64,000 bases of DNA from assembly GCA_027625915.1 (NCBI GenBank), contig JANTQA010000033.1:3534001-3598000 (forward strand), given 5' to 3'. Below the pieces are notes generated by a model that was not told where the DNA came from, made no database searches, and saw only the letters and a program-made list of their open reading frames with translations. A program made the position numbers and the translations under genes. This document shows positions 1 through 12,400 of this stretch, one piece after another. The DNA comes from Anaeramoeba flamelloides (Eukaryota; Metamonada; Anaeramoebidae). How positions within the stretch are numbered: the stretch's first letter is position 1; every line of letters starts with the position of its first letter.

Positions 1-160
1 TTAAGTGTTCTAAGTTTTTTTGAGGTTTTCTATTTTATTTCGAGTTTCAATGAATTTTCCAAAGAAATAGAAAACTCAAAAAACCTAACGAAAATCTATT
101 GATTTTTCATTAAAACAGAAAACTCAAGTAAATCTAAAGACACTTCTAACTGGTAGAATT
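1..160. repeat. Family C modular repeat (window edge)
   Basis: The stretch contains the recurring blocks that define family C: a 'tctattttattt' block after a 'ggtttt' run, the palindromic 'gaaaatctattgattttt' block and short oppositely oriented copies of the same words. The same blocks recur near 12.0, 13.6, 19.7, 30.4, 53.6 and 61.0 kb. The copy is cut by the window edge, so its left end is unknown. The class is not clear; one copy elsewhere sits inside a LINE, so the family is or was mobile. Confidence 0.6.
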
Positions 161-943
161 TAACAATTCACTATAATTTTAATAGTCATTTCTTTTTTTA
201 AGAATCTTTAGGTTTTATAAATTCCAATTAAGTTTATTGTTGATATTTTATTGAATTTTCTTAATTTTACAAGATATGGAAGAGATAATTCTTTTAATTT
301 ATTTTTAAATGTAAATTTCTTTTGATTTATTGAAATTACCAAATTTTTAAATTTAAAGTTGTTTTATCTACTGAAACTAGCGTGTTCTGTTTATTTTGCA
401 TTTTTCAGTAAAAAAAATCATCGATTTAATGTATTTTTACAAACCTAATACAAAGACACATTTAAGTTACCTGGTTTTAATGTTTTTATATTAAGAATAT
501 TTATCCAGATAAAAGAAAAAAAATTAAAACTCAAAAATAAAAACAGGTGTGTCCAAAATAATGAAACGAGCTGGACAAAAAATCTATTGGTAAATTTTTG
601 AAATTTCACTATCAATTATTGATCAAATTATAAGATAACATTGATCAATTATATCTGATTTTTCAATTTAAAAAACTCAACACTAATATTTCTACCAATC
701 AATGAAAAAAAAAATTCCAGATATAATGTAACAGATTACATTAACTTGGAAAAAAAGAAATGAAAAAAAAACAGAAAAGAAAGAAAAAAAAAAAAGAAAT
801 AGTTTGTCAAATCAAAATTATTTCCAAATATAAATCCAAAATGCAGTATTTCCATTCTTTCAACTTTTTCATCTATGTCCAAATTTTTGGAATTTAGACT
901 AGTTTTTATTTTTTAAATTTTTTTTTTTTTTCAGGGAAATATA

Positions 944-983
<40 letters not shown>

Positions 984-2117
984 GTATGTATGTGAAGTGT
1001 GCCATTTTAGATGTCTGATCTACTTTTTTTAATAAATTATTAACAACCTTTAACTTAGATATAGAAATTAAATTCATTTATTATAAGTTAGATAATTTTC
1101 AAGGAGCATTATTATCAATTATTTTATCCTTAATTTAAAAATACAATTAATTTATCAAGATTTAGACTCTTATTGAGTATGATTAATAGTTTTTTAAAAT
1201 TTATATTTTTTAAAAATTACGACAATCAAAAAGCCTAAATTAGAAAGAAAAAAAGGTCAAATCCTATTTAATAATTTTAAAATAAAATTGAAAAAATATA
1301 TTAACTTATTAAATATCAGAATGTCTTTTGATTTTTTTTTTTAATAATTTACCTGAATATAAATCCTGTAAGAAACAAAAATATTGGTGATTTTTAAAAA
1401 ATTACAATAAATACTTGCTTATTTTTATAAAAATTGAAAGGTCCTTATATTACACTTTTTCAATTATTTTCTCTCATTTTATTTTTAAAAAACCAATTCG
1501 AATGGAAATTAAAGATTGGTTATCAATATTGTTTTTTTTTTAGTTACTGAATACTTTCAAAATTTCACAAGATGATTATAATTTATATTCTCAGAATTAA
1601 CCTTTTCAAAAATGGAAAAACGGCTTTTTTAGGTGTTTTATAATTTGAAACCCTTGGACTGAAATTCAATGTGGTGTTTCTAGTAATTTCTTAAGAATCC
1701 AAGAAATTACATTTGTGAACATTTTGGAAAAAAAGATTTTTTTCGATTCAACCTTTTTTACAAATCCATTAATTAAATCCATAAATTAAACAACAAGAAA
1801 AAAAAAATGAAATTATGAATGTAAAAAAAAAACAAACTGAAAAGGCAATTAAAAAAAGATTGCAAAATAAAAATAGAAAAGTTAATTATACTACCAGAAA
1901 TATGATGTTTGTTTATAAGTTAGGTCAAAGTGCAAATTCTTTGGATTTTTAAACATCAGTATTCTTCATAGTGATTTGTGTTGTTTTTTTCTTCATAAAA
2001 TGTTAGTAACTAATACAAAAATTATTTTTTATCGGGCTGATGGTTCAGAAACCAATTTTTAAGGATGTTTTGTTTATTTAAATTCGTTAAAAAATAAGTT
2101 CTTTTCACTGAAATAAT
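161..2117. other. AT-rich intergenic stretch, no gene seen
   Basis: I see no coding region here. All reading frames are short and of biased AT composition. A perfect (AT)n microsatellite lies at about 945-976, and several A or T runs of ten or more bases are present. Confidence 0.6.
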
Positions 2118-2692
2118 TTAAGATTTACAATCCCAGGAATTTGAAAAAGAATTATCGTGTGTTGGGAATGGTCAATTATTAATTTGGTTCTCATCTTATT
2201 GATCATTTCTTGTTTATGAGTTTTAATATTTGGTTCAAAAACGCAGTTTTAATTTTACCATTTATTTTTTTTTTTTGTTACAAAATCAGAATTAAAGAGA
2301 GTAAGATGAAGAGATTGGAAGATAAATTTTAAAAAATGTGATTATTCGGTTATTAATGTAAATTTTTAAAATAGATTTGGTTTTATTTGAAATTTTTGAA
2401 TTAAATTTGTCCATTTTTTTTTTTTTTAATTAAATAAAAATGAAATGAATATTTCAATGAATAGTATAAAGGTCCACATTTTTTTTTATTAAGTTCTAGT
2501 CTATGAGCCTTACACTCTTCAATTTGGATTTTGTAAAAAAAAAAAATAAATAGTAAAATTAAAACTGCGTTTTTGAACCAACTATTAAAGCCCACTCCAA
2601 GCACAAGATTAATAAGATGAGAACAAAAATAATATGTAGCCATAGCCACACAAGATAATCTTTTTTCAAATTTCAGTGATTGTCAACCTTAA
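2118..2692. mobile_element. Family A foldback element, copy 1 (TTAA-flanked)
   Basis: This is the most diverged of three copies of one family. It is bounded by TTAA on both sides, at 2118-2121 and 2689-2692, with 567 bp between. The two ends are inverted repeats of about 200 nt: left 'gatttacaatcccaggaa', right the complement of 'tttcagtgattgtcaacc'. The centre is a short non-repeated loop. The two better copies at 40,322 and 55,520 share the same length and ends. It has no coding capacity, so it would be a non-autonomous DNA transposon mobilised in trans. The TTAA flank resembles piggyBac target choice, but the class is inferred only from that. Confidence 0.8.
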
Positions 2693-2790
2693 TAGTTAGA
2701 AGTCTGAGCTCTGTAACAACCCAAGACAACATTTTTATGTTTGTTGGTACTATTTAAGAGGGGAGGTACATTTTTCAATGTTTGAGTGTC

Positions 2791-3250
2791 ACTGTAGAGA
2801 GAAAAATGTTGGACACAGAAAAATAGTTGGACAGCATTTTTAATTGGTAACATTACTTAAAATGATTTTTAATTTCAATTGTTTGTGAAATAACTAAAGA
2901 AAATAACAATAATCTACTTATTAGAATAACCATTAATGTAATTCTACTTTTTCAAAACCTTATCTCTAATACCCTAAAGCAAGTTTAAAAATTACCATTT
3001 TCAGAATTAATAGTAAACTTTACTAAAACTTGGATTTTTGTTAAAATAACATGATCTACTTTAGTAATAAACCATTCAAATGAGTATTCAACACAAACCA
3101 CAGATAAATGAACTTTGAACACCTTTAAACCTGGATTTATATAAAATTCACCTAGTTATAAATAAGATTTGATTTTCAATTTTACTAATGTTCCCAATTA
3201 AAAAAGGTGTCCAACCATTTTTCTGTGTCCAACATTTTTCTCTCAACAGT
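2791..3250. mobile_element. Family E inverted-repeat element, copy 1
   Basis: The ends are inverted repeats of about 65 nt. The left end starts 'actgtagagagaaaaatg' and the right end finishes with the near-complement 'catttttctctcaacagt'. The arms also share the inner word 'tttttaattgg.aacatta', which recurs in the element at 35.6-36.0 kb. The interior is AT-rich with no credible gene. This is a MITE-like non-autonomous element; target duplication is not obvious. Confidence 0.7.
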
Positions 3251-3352
3251 CACCATATATACGTAACTGAATTCTTCAAATCATTTAAATTGGCCAAAAA
3301 CAATGATATTTTGATAAATACAAAAGTAGAGGATATCCATATTCTAAACTCT

Positions 3353-4043
3353 GTTTCAGTCAAAGGGGCCCAACGTTTTTTTCAAATATCAATTATTTTA
3401 TACAATTGACCTTTGAAGAACAAATAAGAAATAAACAGAATAATACACATCAAAGAGTTGTTGATACATGTCTGAAGGAAAACTAATTAATCAATAGATT
3501 TTCTTAAAAATTGAAAAACTCAAAACTTTAAGGCCCCATTGAGAAAAACGTCAATGTTCGTTTTGAACTTCTACTGGTATTTGAATAATAAATAGGATAC
3601 ATTTTTCACTTCATTTTCCATACTTTTCTTTTAGAAATTAAGCCCTCAAACAAAGTTTGTTGGTATTTGTGGTCTCTATTTGAAAAAGGAAATGAAAATG
3701 AAGTGAAAATTTTTCACATTTATTAAACAAATATCAGGATCAAAGATCGAATTGAATTACAATAGAAATCAATAGATTTCTCAACAATCTTTACATGGTT
3801 TCAATAACCTTAGAATAACACGTTTTTACCAAGTGACTATTGATCTTGCAATAAAAAAATTTTGTGCAACTGAATGACGTTTTTAAAAAAAAATCGAAGA
3901 AAAATGAGCAAAAATATGCAGAAATGTGAAAAAATGATTTCAATTTTGAAAATTTTTAAAATAAATTTTTTCTTCTAATAGCTATGCAAACCCTTTAAAC
4001 GGGTGTATTTTTCCATTACAACTGGGCCCCTTTGACTGAAAAA
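3353..4043. mobile_element. Family F element with GC-rich inverted ends
   Basis: The stretch begins with 'tttcagtcaaaggggccca' and ends with 'tgggcccctttgactgaaa', a perfect 19-nt terminal inverted repeat with a GGGGCCC core that is striking in such AT-rich DNA. The interior of about 650 bp is non-coding and contains a block similar to the X repeats at 28.1 and 29.7 kb. It looks like a non-autonomous DNA transposon; no second complete copy is present in the window, and I could not define a target duplication. Confidence 0.65.
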
Positions 4044-6264
4044 TAGTTTAATATATTTTCAAGACAATTAAAAAATGGAATTCAAAATAATAAAAAAAAT
4101 TGAATAAAAACAATATAAATACAAATCTTTTATTTCTTGATCTTTTCTAAAACATTTTTTACAATTACTTCTTTTTAATTTGGTTTTTTTTTAATTCTTC
4201 AGAAAAATAATTTTGTTTGTAAAATTTTTGATAACCAAATTATTTTTTATTTCTAAAGAATTACCAAAATGAATATAAAAATCCTATTTTGATTTAATTT
4301 GTCTAATTCTTGATTGTGTTCAGAAAATAGGAAATTTATTAAATTTCACTTTAAAAATCAAGATTTAATGGACCTAATAAGTTTGATTTTATAATTATTT
4401 ATGATCTATTCAAATGTTAACTAAAAATAGTTCTGAATCTGATAGGAATTTTTTATTAAATTTTTCTTTTATTTTGGGTTGAATCTTTTTGAAGCTGTTT
4501 TTTGATTCCAAGAATTCAACCCCTTAATTTTAATTTTTGAAATAGTATTCTTTATTTTTGATATTGTTTGATAAAATCAATTTGAAAAAAGAATTTTTAA
4601 AGCAAATTTGTAAAAAATGTATATGCAAAATAAAGAATAAATAGTAATGGAGTTAGAAAATTCACGGTTATAAATTGATTGGATTCAACAAATTAAGAAG
4701 AGAAGAAAAAAAATATTCGAAAATAGGCTTTTATCGATTTTTTTTTTTGATTCTTGATTTCAACAAATATATTTGGAAAGTGATCTTTCGTGTTTGGTCT
4801 TCAAAAGAAAATATTTGTTTCAAAGACAGACCTTCTCTCAGGTCCTTTTTTTTTTGGTTTACTGTTTAATTAATTTTGCTCATTCGTAGAAACACATTTC
4901 TAGATTCACAAACTAAAAGTTAAAAATACCAATAATTTAAGAAAAAAATATTTCAAAAAATCGTAAAAATGAAAGATTCAACTGTCAATTAATTTGAGTC
5001 CGTTTTCTTTTTACAAATAGAGCAAAAAATGATGTTTTGGTTTCAAAGTTTCAATATCTATTGGCACTCAGAAAATTTTTTCAGTAAGGTTCACACAGTT
5101 AAAATTATACCAAATGTTAAAATGTACTTACTTCCTTAAAAAGAAATGTTATAATTTGTTGCTTTTACAATACAGTTTGATTACCCTTTTGTCACAAACT
5201 GTATTGATCCTATTCCTTTTCTGACAACCTAATTTATTTATAAAAAAGAATAAAAAAATTTTTTTTATTTTCATTCTTTCTTTGGACTTTTATCATTGTT
5301 CTGATTCATCAGACGTTTATTTTAGATTGTTATAGAGTTGATGGGTAGAGATATTTTTTCAATTGTGCCATAAATTATCTTTTTTTTCGAAAATAAGATT
5401 ATCCTCTTTATAATGACAAATTTCAGAATGTGAGAGGATAAAACATTTTTTCGCAGTTCTAATTCAAATATAAGTATATATTTAGAAGAATTGTATTCTT
5501 CCCTTAAAAGCTCATTTTCAGATTTTATTCAATAAAAGAAAGAGGTTTGTTTTGTAAATGAAGAACTCATTTGAATAACACTCTTAAAGTCCACCCAACA
5601 AAGGAAAAAGTATTTCAGAAAAAATTAGAGTGGTGTTAATTAGGTGATTAGATTTGTCAAAATTAAAAACACCAAATTCCTAAAATAAAAAAAAGTAGAC
5701 AAAATTTAAATTAATTCCAATCCTAACTTGTTTTATTCTAAAAATACAATGACTGAGCTTAATTGGCTTAACTTTAAGTACACTGTGAATCCAGAAACTA
5801 GATCTGTTATTGAACTAAGAGAAAAATAAACGCAGGGATTTTATTTGGAAATATTGATTTTCAAAGTTTCAAAAGGTATTTTTGACTTTGGTAAATTTAT
5901 ACCACTGTCAAGAATGGAAAGACTTTTGATTTGAATCAAAATCGAAGGTAGATTGTTAGTGAGCAAAGTGTTCTAATTCATGGTCTTAAACTCTAAAATA
6001 GAACATTGTGTCGAAATATTTGATTTTTTCGAGGTTTACACAAGTTTTTCAGATAAACGCATTTTCCCAAAAGTATAACAAGAAAAATTATTTTCTAATC
6101 CGTATTACATGTTGGAAAAGAGGATTAGAGTAGAAAAAAGATTAAAACAAGATTCTAAAACCACTGGAATTTTCTTGTGGTAAATTTAATTTTTACATTT
6201 GTGAAATAATTTATTTTTCTAATCTAAAAAAAATTTTTTTTTTTGTTTTTTTGTTGAAAAATTT
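4044..6264. other. AT-rich intergenic stretch upstream of the G-alpha gene
   Basis: No supported gene is visible. The DNA directly before 6265 is an A/T-rich leader and presumably carries the G-alpha promoter and 5' UTR, but I recognise no specific element. Confidence 0.5.
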
Positions 6265-6409
6265 ATGGGACCCAAACTAAGCAAAAAAAAAAAGAAACAA
6301 AAATCTTCACAATCAAAAAAAAGGAAAAAAACAGTCAAGAGGATCCGAAGAAGTACACTTACATCAAAAAAAAGCTCACATTTAAACAAAAAGAATTCAA
6401 AATCCAATG

Positions 6410-6443
<34 letters not shown>

Positions 6444-9400
6444 AAATTCGTTTACAAGCTTTGACTTCAAAAACAAAGAAACAAACGACTTGACACTTGA
6501 AAGTGATCGGTTTTTACAGTCACTGCTATCGCAAGAACAGCCACGAAACACTCCCAAGAAGCATCAAATCAAGGTGCTGTTTCTTGGGTGTGCAGAATCT
6601 GGCAAGTCTACAATAATCAAAAATATCAAATGTTTCACATCCACACAGTTCTCAAACGAAGAGAAAATTGAATTCAGGGACGCTATTCGGGAAAATGTTT
6701 TATCAGATATGGGCACTCTTTTGTCTCTCGCGCAATTTGAGCTCAAGATCAATTTTGAAAATGATCTGCTTGAATTGATTGAGGAATTTAACCAAATCAC
6801 ACAATCCCAAAAGTCAACAAACCGCATTTGGACCTTGGTACAAAAGATCTGGGAATACCAAGAAATTCAATTAATTTATTACCAAAAACACAAATTTTCA
6901 AAATCAAAATACCATTTAACAGAATCAGCAGAAGTGTACGCACTTAAATTTATTTTTCTATTTACAAAAAGTCTTTCAAATTGAGAGATCAAAATGTAGA
7001 AATTGATAAAAAAAAATTTTTTTTTTTTTTTTTTGATGTCTGAAACATTTTTTCACTCACTTTATTTTTTTGTTTTTTTTTTTTTTTTTGTATTTATTTT
7101 TTCAATTCTCAAAAAATCACAAAATTGCTAATGCAACTTGAATTTATTAAACTTTAACCCAATCTAAAATAGCTTTTTTAATAAAGTTAGAACAATCAAA
7201 CAACCAGAATTCCTTCCAAACACTGAAGAAATTTTAAAATGCTATTTGCCGACAACACATATAGTGATGGAAGAAATTGTTTTTAGCGAGCATATTTGGA
7301 AGTAATAATTTTGATCTTTTTATTCTCTATTTTTTTTTATTCTTGCTCTTTTCAGCGAATTTTATTGGTGAGTGTAAATTTGTTAACTCGGCTTTCCGAC
7401 AAATCTAAAAAACAACAAATTCTGTTTATCTATAATTTGCTTTCTTTATTTGATCTTCAAACTTATTTCACATTTTGTCCGATCCATAGAAGTTTTGATT
7501 TGCCTGGTATGAGGGAAGACAGAAAACAATGGTATGTCCAATCTAATTTCTTTTTATTTTTAACTATTTTGGAAAGGAAAAATTTGAAAATTATTTTGAT
7601 TCATTTTCGAATTGACACAATTGTATTAATCAATTAAATTAAAATTTTTGAATTGGTGAGTTTGCTTCCATTAAAAACAACAACTATTTGATTCCAATCT
7701 TCAAAATCAAATCTAAATTAGATAAATTCATCTGTTTTCGAAAAGAAAACAAAAAAATATTATAAATCCAAATTTATGAACTCAACAGCTACCAATCATA
7801 CAACAATTTTGAAATCGTATGAAACACAAGGCTTTTAAAATGGGTGTTAATTATTTCAGCTCAACAAAATTCAATTACTTTCTTGAGTTAAATTGGGGTA
7901 TCTCTAAAAATTGGTTTTTTTTTATACGACTTTATTTTTTTGGTATCAAAGATTTTTAATCAGATTAAATTGCAAATTTTAATCTTTTCTTACAAATCAA
8001 TAAGTACAATTCATATTTTATTGTCTGTAAATATTACTTTTATTACTAACAACATATTTGTTGACTTCAAAGAATACCAATTAAAGGAAAGTCAAAAAAT
8101 TGCAAATTTTGTCATTTTTGAGGATTTGAACGAAACCATTTATTGATCCAAATATTTATCACAAAACATTCAAACAAAATAAAACAAAGGCAAATTTAAA
8201 ATTGATTTTTTTTCATTGTGGCTGGTTCTATAAAAATTATTTTAAAGCATATTGGTACACTTGAAGTATTTATTTTGCGATTGAAAATAATTTAGATCGA
8301 ATTAGCAGCAGTGTTAAATTTTGATTTTCAAACCTTTTCAAGGTGCAAATTCCAATTTGGCCAGATAAAATTGTTTTTAACAAAACCAAAAACTTTCAAA
8401 AAAAAACCTAAATTTTGAATTTGAATAATAATTCTTTAATCAACAGTCTTTGAATTCAACAAATATGTTGTTCGTCATAAAAGTAATATTTACAGACAAT
8501 AAAATATGAATTTTACTTATTGATTTGTAAGAAAAGATTAAAATTTGCAATTTAATCTGATTAAAAATCTTTGATACCTGTACACCGAAAGAATTGTTCT
8601 AAAATCAAAGTGACTTTAAGAGAAAAAAATCAAATTCTTTTTGATATTACTCGAAAGTTATTTCTGAAACTCAAAAATTAAATGATCAAAAAAAAAAAAC
8701 AACAATTTGAAAACTCAAAATAAGAAAACACTAGAAAACAATGAAAAAATGAAAAAGAAAATAATAAAAATAATAAAAGAAATAATAAAAGAAAAAAATA
8801 CTTATGCTCTACTGGCTAACATAAATTACAAATACATATTCAACCCCACAACTAAGTTCTCAAATAACTGCTTCCAGACAAGGACAATAGGCCATGATTC
8901 AATCGCGGCCATAAACAATTAAAAAAAAAAATCATTTTTTATTGGTTTATTAAAAAAATCATATAAATGAATAAAAGAAAATAAAACATCAACATGAGAT
9001 TTGTTTAATTTGTAAAACTAGCAAAAATACATGATAGATCAATTGTTAAAATTAAAATACAAATCCTGTGTAACAATTGTTATTTAAAGCAAAATATAGA
9101 TCTTTGATACGTCCATTTTCAAAAAGTAATGACTTTTTTACTATGATTTTGACAGAATTAAAACATTTTGAAAGTTTTGTGTTTTAACCAAGTGAGCACT
9201 TTTTTTAAAAAAAAATATCCTTTTCTCCAAATTACAACCTCTACACCGATATTTTAAAGGCTGTGCCCTCACTTTTTTCAAATAGAAAACTTTAAAAAAG
9301 ATTTTAATTCTGACAGAATTTTCACTTTTTTAAAACAGAAAAATGAATAAAAGTTTTAATTCTGAAAAAGTTTTCACTTTTTTAAAATATAAAACTTCAA

Positions 9401-12400
9401 AAAATGTTTTTCAAAAAGATCCTCACCTTTTTAAAACGGTTGTATTAATTAAAACTACTTTTTTTCTCGATCTTTCGGATGATTGGTGTTATTTTTTGTT
9501 TGTTTTATTCATTTTTAATTAATCCAATGGATTAATCAAAAAACATGGTTCAATACGTGATATATCCAAATCTATCGATAAATCATTTTTTTTTTTTGTT
9601 AAAATCATATTTAAAAATTTGGATTATGTTTTTTGCTTTTTTTAGGCTTTATTGGAAGAAAATTTACTAAATACAGAAAAAAAAAGAAAGGAAAACAGTT
9701 TATAGACCACCTAACCGTTTAAACAAGGTCAAATACCCCCATTAAAAAAATATATTGAAATATTTATTAAAAACTTCCAAACACAAAGAAGAAATTTTTG
9801 ATTATGATCAATAATTAAAAAGGGAATTAAAAAAACAAAGAAATTTTTTTTTTCAATTTTTTATTTTATTTCTTTATCAATAATAATTAATAAAAAGACG
9901 TTACAAATGTTAAAGCATCTATTTCAAGATTATATTAATGGATTTAAATTGGTTTTGTCTTGGAAAAATCCTTATTCGGAAAATAATCGAAAAAAAAAAA
10001 AAAGTTAACCTTTCAAAAAACCTTTTCAACAAGAAACCAAAACAAAAAAAAACAAAAAAAATTGCAAAAAAACATGAAAAATTTGTTTTTATATCTTTTT
10101 TAAGTGCTCTAACAGTATGGTTTCCGGTTTTAGCCACATTCTATATCTGTCAAAAAAAAAAAAAAAAAATTGAGTTCTAATTGAACGTAAACTATAGTAA
10201 TACTCTGTGGTTCAAATATCTCTAAAAAATCTATGAGCAATTTTATTGAACAATAAATTATTCGATTTTTTACTGAGGATCACAATTGAAAATTGTCATG
10301 TTTAGGGAATTTTTTTTTTAATTACTATTCCAAATCTAAAAATAGAAACCAAAACAATATTGATATCCTAGTATTTAAAAAATGTTGATATTGAGAACTT
10401 TCAAAAGTAACTATTTTTTCAATTTTTAAATTTCAAGATTTACTCAATAATTATTATAATAAGAAGTTTAAAATTTTATTATATTCCCCCCCCCCCCCCT
10501 TTCTCTGAAATTAGTTGCTTTTTTCAATGTATTTCCAATATCTGAAAATAATTTATAAACAATAACCCAGGAGTTATTTATTTAATTTCAAAAAAAAAAA
10601 ATTGAATATTTTCGCAACGGATCTTTATTAAAAGATAAATTTAACTATAGAGGATATTTCCAAAAAAGTCAGAATTTTTTTTTATATTTCAAATAATATC
10701 TTTCTTTTTAAGTAGTTCTATTTATAAATAGGTAATATTAAAAAAGTAATCGTATTATTACTGCTGGATGAACTTGTATTCTATTATGTGTATTTTAAAA
10801 TATATTCATCAAAATATTTCCAAAAAAAGAAAAAAACAGTATTTTTTATGTTTTTTTGGCGACAAAACGAGGTTTGATTAAACTCGAAAAAAATATTAAT
10901 AATAGAATAAGGATCACAAACATTTTTTGAAATAATAAAATACTGTTCTAAAAATTTTCATTCTCTTGGAGAACTTTTATCAAGATTAAACCTCTAACGA
11001 AAAAAAAATTTACAATGATTAAAAAAGAAAAAAAATAGCCCACCAATTTTCAAACTTGAAAAAAACTCTTATATAATATAGATATAAGAAAACAGTGATA
11101 TCTTTTATTATGTATACCGCCTTACTAACTAATCAATTGGATTATTATATGTAATCAATTTCTGATGAATAACAATTTTCGATATTTATATAGTTTTATT
11201 AAAATCAAGTATAATAAATGTATTTTAAAACAAATTTATCCCACTTTTTAAAAAATGGTTTATTTATTTATATCTATCTATATATTTCAATCTCGATAAA
11301 CCCCATTAAACTCATAGTTTTTAGGTTTATTTTATTTCTCAAATTAAAAAAAAAACTAGGCACTTTACAAAGCCAAAAATGAAAAATTAAAAAAAAAATT
11401 AAGAATCAATTCAACTACAAGATTGTTAAGAAATAAAAGAAATGATAAACTTCAGATTAGAGTTGGTATATATTCAAAAAAATAAATTAACAAACTAAAA
11501 ATTTCCAAATAAACAAAATGATAAAAAATATTTTGGGCTCTTTTCATTTGAAAAGTAGTTTGCACAATTTCTCAATTTCACTTTATAATTAGAATTGTGA
11601 GCAAAAGGATTTTTTAATAGTAAATATCTGAATTTTAAAAGACATTACATAATCTCAATTTTTTTAATGTTAATTTTAGATTTTCAAAAAAAATTTTTTC
11701 AAATTGATTTTATTAAATATAAATATATAAAAAAAAAAAAGAAAGGAAAGGAAAAGAAAAGAAAGAAAAAGAGGAAAATAAAATGAAAAAATGAAAAAAA
11801 AAAAAAACAAATAAATTCAAAAAAATGATTCTGATCTATAAATTTAAATTTTTTTTTGAGGGGAACATTGAATAAAACCCCTGAATTTTGTTTTATACAT
11901 CAATTAAACCGTGCCCAGTGATGTAGAGTAACATATAGCCCCCCCCCTTTTTTTTTTTTAATTCTTGTTTTTGTTTAAAAAATCTATTTATTTACTCATC
12001 AAAATAAGAATTAAAAAAAAAGCTAACGAAAAGTGAGGTCAAGTGCCGTAGAGTGCCTAGGTTTTCTTGGGGTTTTCTGTTTTATTTGTTAAGTGTCCTA
12101 TGTTTTCTTGGGGTTTTCTATTTTATTTGGAAAATCTATTGATTTTCGTTAGGTTTTTTGAGTTTTCTATTTTATTTCGGAAGTGTTCTAGGTTTTTTGA
12201 GGTTTTCCAAATAGAAAAAAAAATCAAAAAAACTTAACGAAAATCTATTGATTTTCCAAATAAACAAAAAACTTCGAGAAAATCAAATGCATTTAACCAC
12301 AACAGAGTTTTTAATATCTTGCCAAATATTTCAATTTTTTTAAATTAATATTCATAATTTCGAAAAAAAAATTTAATTTTGAGAAAAAAATTTGTAAGAT

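Noticed and set aside
7296-7637. Open frame with a G-alpha-like end that could extend exon 3 upstream
   Set aside because: Only 7490-7531 gives exact G-alpha spacing and the right phase with exon 2; the upstream part is AT-driven, and its resemblance to a G-alpha strand is a coincidence. The acceptor at 7355 would break the frame.
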